Source of the DNA: Rhodococcus yunnanensis NBRC 103083
Lineage (GTDB): Bacteria; Actinomycetota; Actinomycetes; Mycobacteriales; Mycobacteriaceae
Direction: 5' to 3'
DNA: 64,000 nucleotides
Assembly (NCBI RefSeq): GCF_001895005.1
Contig: NZ_BCXH01000001.1
Coordinates: 868,001-932,000, forward strand
The notes under the pieces were generated by a model that was given only the letters and a program-made list of their open reading frames with translations, was not told the origin of the DNA and searched no databases. Both the position numbers and the translations under genes were made by a program. Positions within the stretch are counted from its first letter, which is position 1; each line of letters starts with the position of its first letter. Of the stretch, positions 50,601 through 59,534 are shown piece after piece.

Positions 50601-51078
50601 CAGCCTTGACGAACAACGGGAACGTCATCGACTCCGACGCCGCGACGAGCTCGTCGACATCGCTCGACGGTGCAGACGAAGCCAGGACGGGTAGTCCAGC
50701 ACGTTTGGCCGCGGCGATCGCCCGAGCCTTGTTTCCGGTCAGCTCCAGGACTTCGGCCGACGGTCCGACGAACGTGATTCCGGCTTCGGCGCACGCCGAC
50801 GCCAAGTCGGGGTTCTCGGACAGGAAGCCGTAGCCCGGGTAGACGGCATCGGCACCGGATCGCCTCGCGGCGGCCACTATCTCCTTCACGGACAAGTATG
50901 CCCGGACCGGGTGGCCCTTCTCACCTATCTCGTAGGCCTCGTCGGCCTTCGTCCGGTGAACCGAGTTACGGTCCTCGAACGGGAAGACCGCCACGGTAGC
51001 GGCACCCAACTCGTACGACGCGCGGAAGGCACGGATGGCGATCTCACCGCGATTGGCAACCAACACTTTGGAGAACAT
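47662..51078 (-). CDS. pyc: Pyruvate carboxylase
   Basis: Anaplerotic biotin enzyme making oxaloacetate from pyruvate and bicarbonate. The single 1138-residue chain has biotin carboxylase (1-450; NRGEIAIRAFRA, GGGGRGMRR), carboxyltransferase (about 540-830; DTTFRDAHQSLLATRVR, metal and substrate site), the allosteric linker, and a C-terminal biotinyl domain with the biotin lysine at about 1093 in AMKME. Complete for the family. Confidence 0.96.
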   Translation of the reverse strand: MFSKVLVANRGEIAIRAFRASYELGAATVAVFPFEDRNSVHRTKADEAYEIGEKGHPVRAYLSVKEIVAAARRSGADAVYPGYGFLSENPDLASACAEAGITFVGPSAEVLELTGNKARAIAAAKRAGLPVLASSAPSSDVDELVAASESMTFPLFVKAVAGGGGRGMRRVAEPEQLRESIEAAAREAESAFGDATVFLEQAVIDPRHIEVQILADGEGNVVHLFERDCSLQRRHQKVIEMAPAPNLPQEIREKMCADAVAFAREIGYSCAGTVEFLLDARGKHVFIEMNPRIQVEHTVTEEVTDVDLVQAQLRIASGETLADLGLSQDNIVLRGAALQCRITTEDPANGFRPDTGRITAYRTPGGAGVRLDGGTTLGAEVGAYFDSMLVKLTCRGRDFDTAVARARRAVAEFRIRGVATNIPFLQAVLVDPDFTQGRVTTSFIEERPELLTSRSSGDRGTKILTYLADVTVNKPHGDRPSPVYPQDKLPEVDFSKPIVDGSRQRLLALGPEGFARDLRNQKALGVTDTTFRDAHQSLLATRVRTSGLLMVAPYVARTTPELLSIEAWGGATYDVALRFLHEDPWERLAALREAVPNIALQMLLRGRNTVGYTPYPEKVTRSFVAEATDTGIDIFRIFDALNNVDQMRPAIDAVRETGTAIAEVALSYTGDLSNPNEKLYTLDYYLKLAEQIVDAGAHVLAIKDMAGLLRAPAAKTLVTALRSNFDLPVHVHTHDTPGGQLATYLAAWEAGADAVDGASAAMAGTTSQPALSAIVAAAAHTDRDTGLDLQAVCDLEPYWEALRKVYAPFESGLPAPTGRVYTHEIPGGQLSNLRQQAIALGLGDRFETVEANYAAADRMLGRLVKVTPSSKVVGDLALALVGAGASAEEFADNPSKFDIPDSVIGFLRGELGTPAGGWPEPLRTKALEGRSEAKQETPVSAEDEKSLDGTSLQRRDTLNRLLFPGPTAELATHREKYGDTSRLSANQFFYGLRQGEEHRVRLEKGVELLIGLEAISDADERGMRTVMCILNGQLRPVSVRDRSIASEAPTVEKADRSNSGHVPAPFAGVVTLAVAEGDKIAAGDVVATIEAMKMEAAITAPKSGTVTRLAIGSVQQVEGGDLLVVLGSGSTGEDASAE

Positions 51079-51190
51079 TCGCTAAACCTACCGCTGTCGA
51101 CCGCCCCCGGAGCGATCTCCGTCTCGAGATGTGGGACGAAAAGACCGAAACGTGCTTCTGAAACGGTGCAGACCCGACAGACCTGTCAGG

Positions 51191-53461
51191 TCAGGACTTT
51201 TCCAGGTATTCGGCACGGTCGGATCTCCAGGCCGACTTCATCATCGACGCGACGCCCGGGTGTCGTGTCAGCTCGGGATCGACGTCGAACAATGTGCGGG
51301 CGCACGCGTGGGCGTCGGCGATGACGTCCTCGTCGTCGATCAGCGACAGCAACCGAAGACTGCTGATCGTGCCCGACTGTGCTGCGCCGAGGACGTCGCC
51401 CTCACGCCGGGTCGTCAGGTCGAGTTTCGCCAATTCGAATCCGTCGTTGGTGGATGCGACCGCTTCCAGACGCGCGAACGACATGCCGCCCGACGAGAGC
51501 TGGCTGATCATGATGCACAGACCTTGGTGACCACCTCGGCCGATACGACCACGCAATTGGTGGAGCTGACTGATGCCGAACCTGTCCGCGTCGACGATGA
51601 CCATGACGGTCGCATTGGGGACATCGACACCGACTTCGACCACCGTCGTGCAGACCAGAACGTCGATTTCACCGGCGTTGAAGTCCTGCATGGCCGCGTC
51701 CTTGTCATCGGGGTTCATCCGCCCGTGCAGCAATCCCACGCGTAGATCCTGGAGCGGACCGCCGCCGAGGAGCTCGAACATGTCCAGCGCGGCCTTCGTC
51801 TCGGGAAGGTTCTTGCCGTCGTCCGTCGAGGATCTGGTGCGGGCCGGCTTCTTCTCGTCCTCGTCTCCCCCGATTCGGGAGCACACGACATAAGCCTGCC
51901 TGCCCTGGGACACCTCTTCTCGGATGCGCGCCCACGCGCGATTCACCCACGCCGGTTTGTCCTTGGCGGAGACGACGCTGCTGAGGATAGGTGCGCGGCC
52001 GCGCGGCAGTTCGTCGAGCGTCGACGTCTCGAGGTCGCCGAGTGATGCCATCGCGATGGTGCGCGGAATTGGCGTCGCCGTCATCACCAGCAGATGGGGA
52101 CTGTTGCCCTCGCGCGCCTTCGATCGAAGCGCATCTCGTTGTTCGACACCGAAACGGTGCTGCTCGTCGATGACCACCAAGCCGAGATCCATGAATTCGA
52201 CGCGATCCTGGATGAGTGCGTGCGTACCGATGACGATTCCGGCATCTCCGGTGACCGCATCCAGGAGCGCCGACCGTTTCGCTGCCGTCGACATCGAACC
52301 CGTCAACAGCGCGACCTTGGTCGCGAGTTCGTGTGAGCCGAGCTCACCTGCCGCTGCCAACGACCCGAGCATGGATTTCATCGATCGCGCGTGCTGCGCT
52401 GCGAGCACCTCGGTCGGCGCCAACAGCGCGCACTGGTGGCCTGCGTCGATGACCTGAAGCATCGCTCGCAATGCCACCACCGTCTTTCCCGATCCGACTT
52501 CTCCCTGCAACAGTCGCGACATCGGATGGCCGAGCGACAGATCTGCCGAGATCTCACCGGCGACCTTCACCTGTCCCGCCGTCAGCGTGAACGGCAGTCT
52601 GCGCTCGAATTCGGCGGCAAGTCCGTCCTCTCGCGGCGGGCACGGCGGCGCGCTGCGCTGCGACGCATCCTGCCGCCGTCCTGCGAGGACGAGCTGCACC
52701 GCCAGAGCTTCGTCGAACTTCAGCCGATCGCGCGCCTGCTCCTTCTGCTCCGCCGTGTCCGGGAAATGGATCCACCGCAGTGCCGTGTCCAGGTCCACGA
52801 GCTCACGCTCGGCGAGAACGTCGACCGGAACCGGATCGTCGACAGTATCGAGCTGATCGAGAACCTGGCGTACGCAGCGCATGAACGTCCAGCTCTCGAT
52901 GTCCTTCGCTGCCGGATAGATAGGTACGAAACGGCGATCGAACACCGTCATGTCGACGCTTCCGGAAGAATCGACCGACCCTCGTGCAAGCCCCGCGAGA
53001 GCACCTCCGCCGACAATGCGCCCTGCTGGGACGACGGCACCGTCCTCGTCGTCGCCTCCGAGAATCACGTAACCGGGGTGGGTGAGATTCCACCGGCGCC
53101 CGAAGTACTTGACCTTGCCCGAGAACATTCCGCGGCGCCCGGGTATCAACACGTGCTTGAGCTTGTGCGGGCTGAAGAAGATCGCGTCGATCTGCTGACC
53201 GTCCGCAGCCAGGGACACCGACAGAAACTGCCCCTTGCGGTTCTTCATATCGCGCAATGTGGCCGACGCGATGGTGGCGACGATGGTGATGTGCTCGCCC
53301 TCGGGGGGCTCCTTCTCGCTCAGCTCGGCGCCTTGAGTCATGTACCGATGCGGGTAATAGCGGAGCAGGTCCTCGACGGTGTGGATGTCGAAGAGCTCGG
53401 CCAGCGGCGCGGACACCTTCGCACCGAGAACTGTGTCGAGCCGATCGGAGAGTTCAGCCAT
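51191..53461 (-). CDS. recG: ATP-dependent DNA helicase RecG
   Basis: Branch-migrating helicase for stalled forks and Holliday junctions. The 756-residue product has the N-terminal OB wedge domain, Walker A GSGKTVVALRAML, DEQH box (VVIDEQHRFGVEQRDAL), and motifs V and VI (TTVVEVGVDVPNATV, QLRGRIGRGG). An insertion rich in K, R and S (about residue 540) interrupts the second RecA lobe. Upstream it has a 20-bp duplication. Confidence 0.95.
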   Translation of the reverse strand: MAELSDRLDTVLGAKVSAPLAELFDIHTVEDLLRYYPHRYMTQGAELSEKEPPEGEHITIVATIASATLRDMKNRKGQFLSVSLAADGQQIDAIFFSPHKLKHVLIPGRRGMFSGKVKYFGRRWNLTHPGYVILGGDDEDGAVVPAGRIVGGGALAGLARGSVDSSGSVDMTVFDRRFVPIYPAAKDIESWTFMRCVRQVLDQLDTVDDPVPVDVLAERELVDLDTALRWIHFPDTAEQKEQARDRLKFDEALAVQLVLAGRRQDASQRSAPPCPPREDGLAAEFERRLPFTLTAGQVKVAGEISADLSLGHPMSRLLQGEVGSGKTVVALRAMLQVIDAGHQCALLAPTEVLAAQHARSMKSMLGSLAAAGELGSHELATKVALLTGSMSTAAKRSALLDAVTGDAGIVIGTHALIQDRVEFMDLGLVVIDEQHRFGVEQRDALRSKAREGNSPHLLVMTATPIPRTIAMASLGDLETSTLDELPRGRAPILSSVVSAKDKPAWVNRAWARIREEVSQGRQAYVVCSRIGGDEDEKKPARTRSSTDDGKNLPETKAALDMFELLGGGPLQDLRVGLLHGRMNPDDKDAAMQDFNAGEIDVLVCTTVVEVGVDVPNATVMVIVDADRFGISQLHQLRGRIGRGGHQGLCIMISQLSSGGMSFARLEAVASTNDGFELAKLDLTTRREGDVLGAAQSGTISSLRLLSLIDDEDVIADAHACARTLFDVDPELTRHPGVASMMKSAWRSDRAEYLEKS

Positions 53462-53480
53462 GTTCCTTCTCGTCCATCCC

Positions 53481-53520
53481 CTTCACCCCTCGAACATTCC
53501 CTTCACCCCTCGAACATTCC
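53481..53520. repeat. 20-bp tandem duplication upstream of recG
   Basis: Two perfect copies of CTTCACCCCTCGAACATTCC (53481-53500 and 53501-53520) in the 115-bp gap between the DhaL/FakA-like gene and recG, 20 bp before the recG start. Confidence 0.95.
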
Positions 53521-53576
53521 TTCCACTCGAGCACTCGTCAGCCTCGAACCGCTCGTCCGGTGCGACGCCGCGAGAC

Positions 53577-55280
53577 TCACTCGACGCCGAGTTCGGCCAG
53601 ATCTCCTGGTTGTCCGCCGGTGTAGACCACCACCTCGACGCCCGGATACCGGCCACGGACGTGGTGAACGAGCCGATCGCCGAGTTCTGCCGGTGCAGCC
53701 TCGCCCAGCAACAATGTGACCATCTCACCACCCACCGACAAGAGTTGATCGAGCAGGCTGCATCCCGCACTGAGCCCGTCCGGCCCGATGACGACGACTT
53801 CGCGACCGACGAGACCGAGCCCGTCGCCTGGCTCGCAGGTTCCCACCCAGGTGAGCGATCTTTCCTCCGCGATACGCAAAGACGCCCACCGTGTTCCCGC
53901 CGCCGCCTCCGACATGGCGAAGGCGTCATCGAGGGCAACCCTCGACGGGTCGTGCACCGCGAGCGCCGCCAAACCCTGCACCATCGAGCCCGAGGGCAGC
54001 ATGAGCACTTCTTTGCCCGCGTCTCGGGACGCGATGCTGACCTGCACCAACTCCTGCGCCGACAGCGCGCCGTTCGGAAGAACCAACACCTCCGGGTGTC
54101 CGGATCCGACGATGGCTGCGCAGAGGTCTGCAGGTCCGACCGTCGCGGTGTCACTGCGCAGAACGATCGCGCCTTCCTCTACATACAGAAGCTCGGCTCC
54201 GTCACCGGCGACGACGGCAAGGATGTCGCGCCCGCCGGGCGACTCGGATGTGTCCTCGGTCGGCGCACCGGAACCACACCCGTCTCCCGATCCGAAGGCG
54301 GCGATCCGCACACCGTGGACCGTGCCTACCTCGAGTCCGACGTCGACGGCGAGTCCGGCGTTGGCGGTGTGGACGTGTGCCGACCACGAACCGTTGCCGT
54401 CTCCGGCAACGACGACCGAATCCCCGATCACCGACAGCTCCCGCCGAAGTCGCGCCGCACCGTCGTCGTCGATGCCGGAGATGCCGTACAGCACCTCGTA
54501 CCCGAGGGCTGCGTCGTGTGGCGGTGCAGTACGTGCACTGCGAGATCCGTGCTCACCGGCTATCCGACGCGCGGGTGAATCGACCTGCCGGTGGTATCGC
54601 CTCCGCGACGGAGAATCACCGGTCAGGACCGAGGACAACGCGTCGAGCATCACCAAGAGCCCGAGTGCGCCTGCGTCGACGACACCCGCGGCTTCCAGTG
54701 CAGGCAATTGTCGCCGGGTTCGATCCAGTGCACGCGCGGCCGACTCCGCTGCACACCGGGCCACGGCCCCGACGTCGGAGCTCTGGTCGAGCGCACTCAC
54801 ATCCTCGGCAACTCTGGCGAGGACGCTGACGATCGTCCCCTGCACGGGAATGCTCACTACCTCGACGACAAGATCGGCAGCACGCAGCAGCGCGTCGATC
54901 AGCGCGGCCCCGTTCAACCCCTCCGATACGGCGACCTCGCCGACAGCGCGCAGCACCTGCGAGACGATCACGCCCGAGTTGCCCCGTGCGCCTGCCACCG
55001 CACCACGGGAAAGCGCCGTCGCCGCGGTGCCGAGGTCCGCCTCGGGGCCCGCCGCTCGCATGCTCTCGACCGCCGAGCGAACGGTGAACACGAGATTGGT
55101 CCCCGTGTCCGAGTCGGCGATCGGGAACACGTTGAGCTCGTTGATCTCGTCGCAGCGCGCGGTCAGATCGTCGACACATCTGTACGCCCAGGCACGCAGT
55201 TCCTCGACTCCCAGTACGGCAGGTCCCACTACCGCAGGTCCTACCACCGCAGGCGGTGCCCCGGCCTCCGCTTCAGCCAC
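53577..55280 (-). CDS. DhaL/FakA-like kinase with DegV-like C-terminus
   Basis: 567 residues. An N-terminal DhaL (Dak2) domain with the ADP/magnesium motif DSDTGTNLV and SRGAVAGARGNSGVI, and a C-terminal domain (about 240-567) of the FakA type. FakA phosphorylates fatty acids bound to FakB carriers; no FakB is in the window. The same gene-before-recG order occurs in mycobacteria (Rv2974c). N-terminal 25 residues contain a VVGPA pentapeptide repeat from 15-bp DNA copies. Start GTG at 55280. Confidence 0.87.
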   Translation of the reverse strand: MAEAEAGAPPAVVGPAVVGPAVLGVEELRAWAYRCVDDLTARCDEINELNVFPIADSDTGTNLVFTVRSAVESMRAAGPEADLGTAATALSRGAVAGARGNSGVIVSQVLRAVGEVAVSEGLNGAALIDALLRAADLVVEVVSIPVQGTIVSVLARVAEDVSALDQSSDVGAVARCAAESAARALDRTRRQLPALEAAGVVDAGALGLLVMLDALSSVLTGDSPSRRRYHRQVDSPARRIAGEHGSRSARTAPPHDAALGYEVLYGISGIDDDGAARLRRELSVIGDSVVVAGDGNGSWSAHVHTANAGLAVDVGLEVGTVHGVRIAAFGSGDGCGSGAPTEDTSESPGGRDILAVVAGDGAELLYVEEGAIVLRSDTATVGPADLCAAIVGSGHPEVLVLPNGALSAQELVQVSIASRDAGKEVLMLPSGSMVQGLAALAVHDPSRVALDDAFAMSEAAAGTRWASLRIAEERSLTWVGTCEPGDGLGLVGREVVVIGPDGLSAGCSLLDQLLSVGGEMVTLLLGEAAPAELGDRLVHHVRGRYPGVEVVVYTGGQPGDLAELGVE

Positions 55281-55420
55281 TCCCCACCCCTACTTCGGCG
55301 TCATCTCTTGCACTCGCGAACCATCCGGTCACACGACTCCCTTTACCGGCGGCTTGGCTCCGAATCAGCCTAGACTCGAACCCGATCGGGCACCCGCCGG
55401 AGGCACTCTCAGGTGGCGGT

Positions 55421-55449
55421 TTGGTTAATTGCAGGTACGCCGCTATTCT
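55421..55449 (+). promoter_or_regulatory. Likely rpmB promoter
   Basis: TTGGTT (55421-55426) and TATTCT (55444-55449) are separated by 17 bp, a good primary-sigma pair. The rpmB ATG is about 100 nt downstream, with AAGGAG 9 nt before it. Confidence 0.6.
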
Positions 55450-55551
55450 TGCAGGGTTGCTTGTTGCGACGCCGCGTGCTGTGCGCGTGGTGCGTTTCCA
55501 TGCAACCGCCCTCATGTTAATGATCAATCATCTATCAAGGAGTTCGCGACT

Positions 55552-55743
55552 ATGGCTGCCGTCTGCGACGTATGCGCCAAAGGGCCCGGCTTCGGTAAGT
55601 CGGTCTCGCACTCGCACCGACGGACCAACCGTCGTTGGAACCCGAACATCCAGACCGTTCACGCTCAGGTTGCCCCCGGCAACAGCAAGCGTATGAACGT
55701 GTGCACCTCCTGCCTCAAGGCCGGCAAGGTGGTTCGGGGCTGA
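55552..55743 (+). CDS. rpmB: 50S ribosomal protein L28
   Basis: A 63-residue L28 of the zinc-binding type: CDVCAKGPGFG near the start and CTSCLKAGKV near the end. Start MAAVCDVC fits the family. It is the first plus-strand gene after the recG block and ends before a strong terminator. Confidence 0.95.
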   Translation: MAAVCDVCAKGPGFGKSVSHSHRRTNRRWNPNIQTVHAQVAPGNSKRMNVCTSCLKAGKVVRG

Positions 55744-55767
55744 TCTGAGCCCTCCACGCCAGTGTGT

Positions 55768-55808
55768 CGACGGTGCCCCGCAGCTATCTCAGCTGCGGGG
55801 CACCGTCG
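55768..55808 (+). terminator. rpmB terminator
   Basis: Perfect 18-bp stem (CGACGGTGCCCCGCAGCT and complement) with a 5-nt loop, 24 nt past the stop, followed by TTTCTGT. The strongest terminator in the window. Confidence 0.88.
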
Positions 55809-55841
55809 TTTCTGTCGTCGAACGCGGGATACAGTGCGACG

Positions 55842-56630
55842 GTGACCAACAACGAAATCAAGAGTCTCGTCGACTTAGAGGACGGCGTACTGAAGATCAC
55901 CGTCGCAACCGACGCTGCCGGCACTTCGCTCAGCGGACAGGCGATGGTCGAGGGCGTTGCAGCACTGCGGTCGCTGAACGCAGGCGATCTTCGATCCGGG
56001 TGCATCTTGTTGCAGAGCTCCGGTCCCAACTTCTGCGCAGGCGGAGACGTCCGTGCATTCGCCGGTGCATCCGATCGCGGCAGCTACGTTCGCGACGTTG
56101 CCGAGACGTTCCACGCCTTCGTCCGCGAATTGGCTGCGTCCACGGTGCCCATCGTCGCAGGCGTTCACGGATGGGCGGCAGGCGCCGGGATGAGCCTGGT
56201 GTGCCATGCCGACGTAGCGATCGGAGGCCGCGCGACGAAACTTCGTCCTGCCTACCCTGGCATCGGTTTCACGCCCGACGGTGGCCTGACGTGGACCCTC
56301 CCCCGCATCGTCGGCTCGGCCCGAGCACGCGACATCCTGCTCAACGACTCGATCATCAACGGCGAGGACGCAGTTCGACTCGGGATTCTCAGCAGACTCG
56401 TCGGCGACGACATCATAGGCACCGAGGCAGAGCGGCTCGCGCGCACGTTCGCTGCAGGCCCGACCAGTGCATTTCGCGGCGCCAAAGCATTGTTGTTGCA
56501 GTCGGAGACGAACACCTTGGCACAGCAATTGGATGCCGAAACCGAATCCATCTCGGCGTCCGCCGACAGCCCAACCGGGCGTGAAGGCGTCGACGCCTTC
56601 ATCGAGAAGCGGCGGCCGGATTTCTCCTGA
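55842..56630 (+). CDS. Enoyl-CoA hydratase/isomerase family protein
   Basis: 262 residues. Crotonase fold with the first oxyanion-hole segment SGPNFCAGGDVRAFAG and the second HGWAAGAGMSLVCHADV; the substrate is not defined, probably fatty-acid or amino-acid beta-oxidation. The GTG at 55842 excludes the terminator, which the upstream frame overlaps. Its stop is 7 bp from the convergent ung stop. Confidence 0.88.
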   Translation: MTNNEIKSLVDLEDGVLKITVATDAAGTSLSGQAMVEGVAALRSLNAGDLRSGCILLQSSGPNFCAGGDVRAFAGASDRGSYVRDVAETFHAFVRELAASTVPIVAGVHGWAAGAGMSLVCHADVAIGGRATKLRPAYPGIGFTPDGGLTWTLPRIVGSARARDILLNDSIINGEDAVRLGILSRLVGDDIIGTEAERLARTFAAGPTSAFRGAKALLLQSETNTLAQQLDAETESISASADSPTGREGVDAFIEKRRPDFS

Positions 56631-56637
56631 CATCGAC

Positions 56638-57321
56638 TCAGGGCAAGCGCCAGTCGATCGGTCGATGGCCACCCTCGGTCAACACATCGTTGGTTCTGCT
56701 GAACGGCCTCGAACCGAAGAATCCGCGCGAGGCCGACAGCGGCGACGGGTGCGCCGACTCGATACACGGAGTGTCGCCCAGCATCGGCTTCAACGTGGCG
56801 GCGTCGCGTCCCCACAGAATGGCGACCAAGCCGGCGGAACCAGGCCGTGCCACCAACGCGCGGATGGCTTGTTCGGTCACTGCCTCCCAGCCCTTCTTGC
56901 GATGCGACGCAGCCACTCCCGGCTCCACGGTGAGCACACGATTGAGCAGCAGAACGCCCTGATCGGCCCACGGCGTCAGATCACCTGTCTTCGGGGTGGG
57001 CAAACCCAGGTCCGCGGAGTACTCCTTGAAGATGTTGACGAGCGACCTCGGTATCGGTCGAACGTCCGGCGCGACCGAAAAGCTCAGTCCCACCGCGTGA
57101 CCCGGCGTCGGGTATGGGTCCTGCCCCACCACGAGCACCCGCACCTCGTCGAACGGGCGCGTGAACGCGCGTAAGACGTTGTCCCCCGAGGGAAGGTAGC
57201 TGCGACCGTTGCCGGTCTCCTCACGGAGGAAGTCGCCCATGTGCGCAATTCGATCCTCGACCGGGGACAGCGCTCTGGCCCAACCACTTTCGACGACATC
57301 GGCTAGCGGCGCGCGCGTCAT
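56638..57321 (-). CDS. ung: Uracil-DNA glycosylase
   Basis: Family 1 UDG, which removes uracil from DNA. The 227-residue product has the water-activating [11 protein letters not shown] motif and the DNA-intercalating [13 protein letters not shown] loop. Standard length; convergent with the enoyl-CoA hydratase and next to thiL, as in mycobacteria. Confidence 0.96.
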   Translation of the reverse strand: MTRAPLADVVESGWARALSPVEDRIAHMGDFLREETGNGRSYLPSGDNVLRAFTRPFDEVRVLVVGQDPYPTPGHAVGLSFSVAPDVRPIPRSLVNIFKEYSADLGLPTPKTGDLTPWADQGVLLLNRVLTVEPGVAASHRKKGWEAVTEQAIRALVARPGSAGLVAILWGRDAATLKPMLGDTPCIESAHPSPLSASRGFFGSRPFSRTNDVLTEGGHRPIDWRLP

Positions 57322-57411
57322 GACCCGACCCTGCCGGTACCGGCTGCCGACTGCTCGTCTGTCGGATCACCGCTTCGGGGCCGGTCGAGTAGTTGAATCA
57401 CCATGCCCTGA

Positions 57412-57445
57412 AACATAGCCGACACCGCAACATAGCCGACACCGC
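57412..57445. repeat. 17-bp tandem duplication downstream of thiL
   Basis: Two perfect copies of AACATAGCCGACACCGC (57412-57428 and 57429-57445), starting 6 nt past the thiL stop in the gap before ung. Confidence 0.95.
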
Positions 57446-57450
57446 ACGCA

Positions 57451-58386
57451 TCACCGGGAGAAACTCGACCACGCCTCGTCGCCCTCGTACGGACTGCCGT
57501 CGACCGTGACGCCCGACCCGTCGTGGACGGAACCGACGACCGACCAACCCGCCGGCAGTTCTGCATCCGGGGCGAAGGTACCCGCAAACGCGTGATCCTC
57601 CCCTCCCGCCAACACCCATGCGAGGGCGGAAAGTCCCAGTTCTTCTGCGACCGTGGCTATCTCGTCGTCGAGCCTCAGAAGACCGGTGTCGATGTCGATC
57701 GACACCGACGATGCGTCGGCGATGTGACCGAGGTCGGCTATCAACCCATCGGACACATCGGTCATCGACGTCGCACCCGCTCTGGCCGCGCGCACAGCGG
57801 CCGCATAATCCGGGCGCGGCACACGGTGCGCGTCGACGACATCGCGGTGACCACGCACCTGGGCCGTCAGCGCAGCCAGGCCGGCACCGGACCACCCCAG
57901 CTTGCCCGCAACGGCAACGACGTTCCCGCTTCGGGCACCGGACCTCAGCACCGGGGACCTGCCTTCCAGATCGCCCAGTGCCGTGATGGAAATCACGAGC
58001 GAGTCCGTCTGAACCAGATCGCCCCCGACAATCCCTGCCCCCGCTCGCTCCGCCTCGAGCCACAGCCCATCGGTGAGACCGTCGGTGACCGATATCGGCG
58101 TGTCCGCAGGACAACCGAGCGCAACGAGAAAACCGGTGCAGCGAGCACCCATCGCCGCGATGTCCGCAGCATTCTGCGCAACGGCCTTTCTGCCGATATC
58201 GATCGGACTCGACCAGTCGAGTCGAAAATGCCTGCCCTGCACCAACATATCTGTGGTCGCGACGACCGAACCGCCGGGGGCCGCGACGAGAGCCGCATCG
58301 TCTCCGGGGCCGAGTAACGTGTCCGGAGAACGAACTCGTCCGCGAGTGACTCGGTCGATGACACCGAACTCGCCGACGTCGGCCAC
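57451..58386 (-). CDS. thiL: Thiamine-monophosphate kinase
   Basis: Makes thiamine pyrophosphate from thiamine phosphate. The 311-residue product has LLGPGDDAALVAAPGG (nucleotide/metal), ATTDMLVQGRHFRLDW, and the TDVSDGL signature of the AIR-synthase-like fold. GTG start at 58386. No TPP riboswitch is visible in the 222-bp upstream gap. Confidence 0.94.
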   Translation of the reverse strand: MADVGEFGVIDRVTRGRVRSPDTLLGPGDDAALVAAPGGSVVATTDMLVQGRHFRLDWSSPIDIGRKAVAQNAADIAAMGARCTGFLVALGCPADTPISVTDGLTDGLWLEAERAGAGIVGGDLVQTDSLVISITALGDLEGRSPVLRSGARSGNVVAVAGKLGWSGAGLAALTAQVRGHRDVVDAHRVPRPDYAAAVRAARAGATSMTDVSDGLIADLGHIADASSVSIDIDTGLLRLDDEIATVAEELGLSALAWVLAGGEDHAFAGTFAPDAELPAGWSVVGSVHDGSGVTVDGSPYEGDEAWSSFSR

Positions 58387-58608
58387 GGTCCGGTCCTGTT
58401 CGACGCCTCGATCTCCACCGGTGTCTATGTCTGTGCTCCTCGATCGTCGGAATTGACATGCCGTCTCTCTCGCGCGTCGGCATCATTCACCTCTGCGGTA
58501 CCTTTTAGCGGCAGCCGGGCATGACGGCGAACTGTTGTGACGAGACGTACGAGAACCTCAGCGACACTACCAACGCGTCGCGGCGAAGGAACCGAGAAGG
58601 GGCCAGTG

Positions 58609-58842
58609 ATGGTGCAGACATTCGTCCTCGTACAGACCGAGGTGGGGCGCTCCTCCCTCGTCGCGTCGGCACTGAGAGACGTCTCGGGCGTGGTCTCGGC
58701 CGAGGCCGTTGTGGGCCCGTACGACGTGATAGTGCGAGCGGAAGGCTCGGACGAAGCCGAGGTCGGCGATATCATCGGCCGTATACAGAAAATCGACGCG
58801 ATCACCCGCACGCTGAGCTGCCAGGTCGCCGAGAATCGCTGA
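58609..58842 (+). CDS. Stand-alone Lrp/AsnC RAM-domain protein
   Basis: 77 residues, only the ligand-binding RAM fold (MVQTFVLVQTEVGRSS, GPYDVIVRAEG), with no DNA-binding helix-turn-helix. Such single domains can sense amino acids or join full-length Lrp proteins in mixed oligomers; the partner is unknown. The ATG at 58609 follows AAGGGG; the frame upstream to 58537 has no helix-turn-helix. Divergent from thiL. Confidence 0.88.
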   Translation: MVQTFVLVQTEVGRSSLVASALRDVSGVVSAEAVVGPYDVIVRAEGSDEAEVGDIIGRIQKIDAITRTLSCQVAENR

Positions 58843-58894
58843 CAGCCACCTGTCGCGACACCGTGACAGACGACCACGACTTCACCCGAGGACG

Positions 58895-59479
58895 ATGAAA
58901 ACCGACGCCGAACCGACGAGCACCTCCGCCGCACCGCAGGAGGGCAAACGTCATCCAGCGGTCATTGCCACAGCAGTGGCGTTACCGGTAGCACTGCTCG
59001 TCGGAGTCATCATCGCGGCGGTCACGATCTCCGGCTCCTCGACCCGGGCGCCCGAGGCTCTCGGCCCGGTCGATGCACCTGCGGCCGACAGCGAGGAATG
59101 CGCCTCGCTTCTGGCGGCGCTGCCCGCTTCCTTGGGCGACTACGGACCGACCGAACTGGCCGAGCCTGCACCGGTGGGGGCACGGGCGTGGGCACTCGCC
59201 GACGACGTGTCGGAACCGGTGGTGCTGCGCTGCGGTCTGGCACGCCCCGAGGGTTTCGACGTCGCCGCCCCGCTACAGGTCGTCAACGGAGTGCAGTGGT
59301 TCGAAGTGTCCGGTGCCGACTCCGGAATCGACGCCAGCACGTGGTTCGTCGTCGACAGGGCCGTATATGTCGCCGTGACCATTCCGGGCGGATCGGGACC
59401 GACTCCGCTGCAGGATGCATCCAACGCGGTGTCCGCCGCGCTACCGCAGACACCACTCGATCCCGCCCCTCTGCGGTAG
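58895..59479 (+). CDS. DUF3515 membrane-anchored protein
   Basis: 194 residues. Short cytoplasmic start, one transmembrane helix (about 22-45), then an extracytoplasmic domain with two conserved cysteines (ECASLLAALP and VLRCGLARPEG), matching DUF3515 of Mycobacteriales. The function is unknown. Encoded 52 nt after the RAM gene on the same strand. Confidence 0.87.
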   Translation: MKTDAEPTSTSAAPQEGKRHPAVIATAVALPVALLVGVIIAAVTISGSSTRAPEALGPVDAPAADSEECASLLAALPASLGDYGPTELAEPAPVGARAWALADDVSEPVVLRCGLARPEGFDVAAPLQVVNGVQWFEVSGADSGIDASTWFVVDRAVYVAVTIPGGSGPTPLQDASNAVSAALPQTPLDPAPLR

Positions 59480-59500
59480 CCCGGCACCGCTGCGCCGGCA

Positions 59501-59534
59501 CGGCACGTGCGTCAGACCGGCACGTGCGTCAGCG
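59501..59534. repeat. 17-bp tandem duplication at the ddl 3' end
   Basis: Copies at 59501-59517 and 59518-59534 share CGGCACGTGCGTCAG. The ddl TGA (59529-59531) is in the second copy and is repeated at 59512-59514 in the downstream copy. Confidence 0.93.

Noticed and set aside
58387..58608. A TPP riboswitch near thiL.
   Set aside because: No THI-box core (CTGAGA ... ACCTGA type) is seen on the thiL strand.
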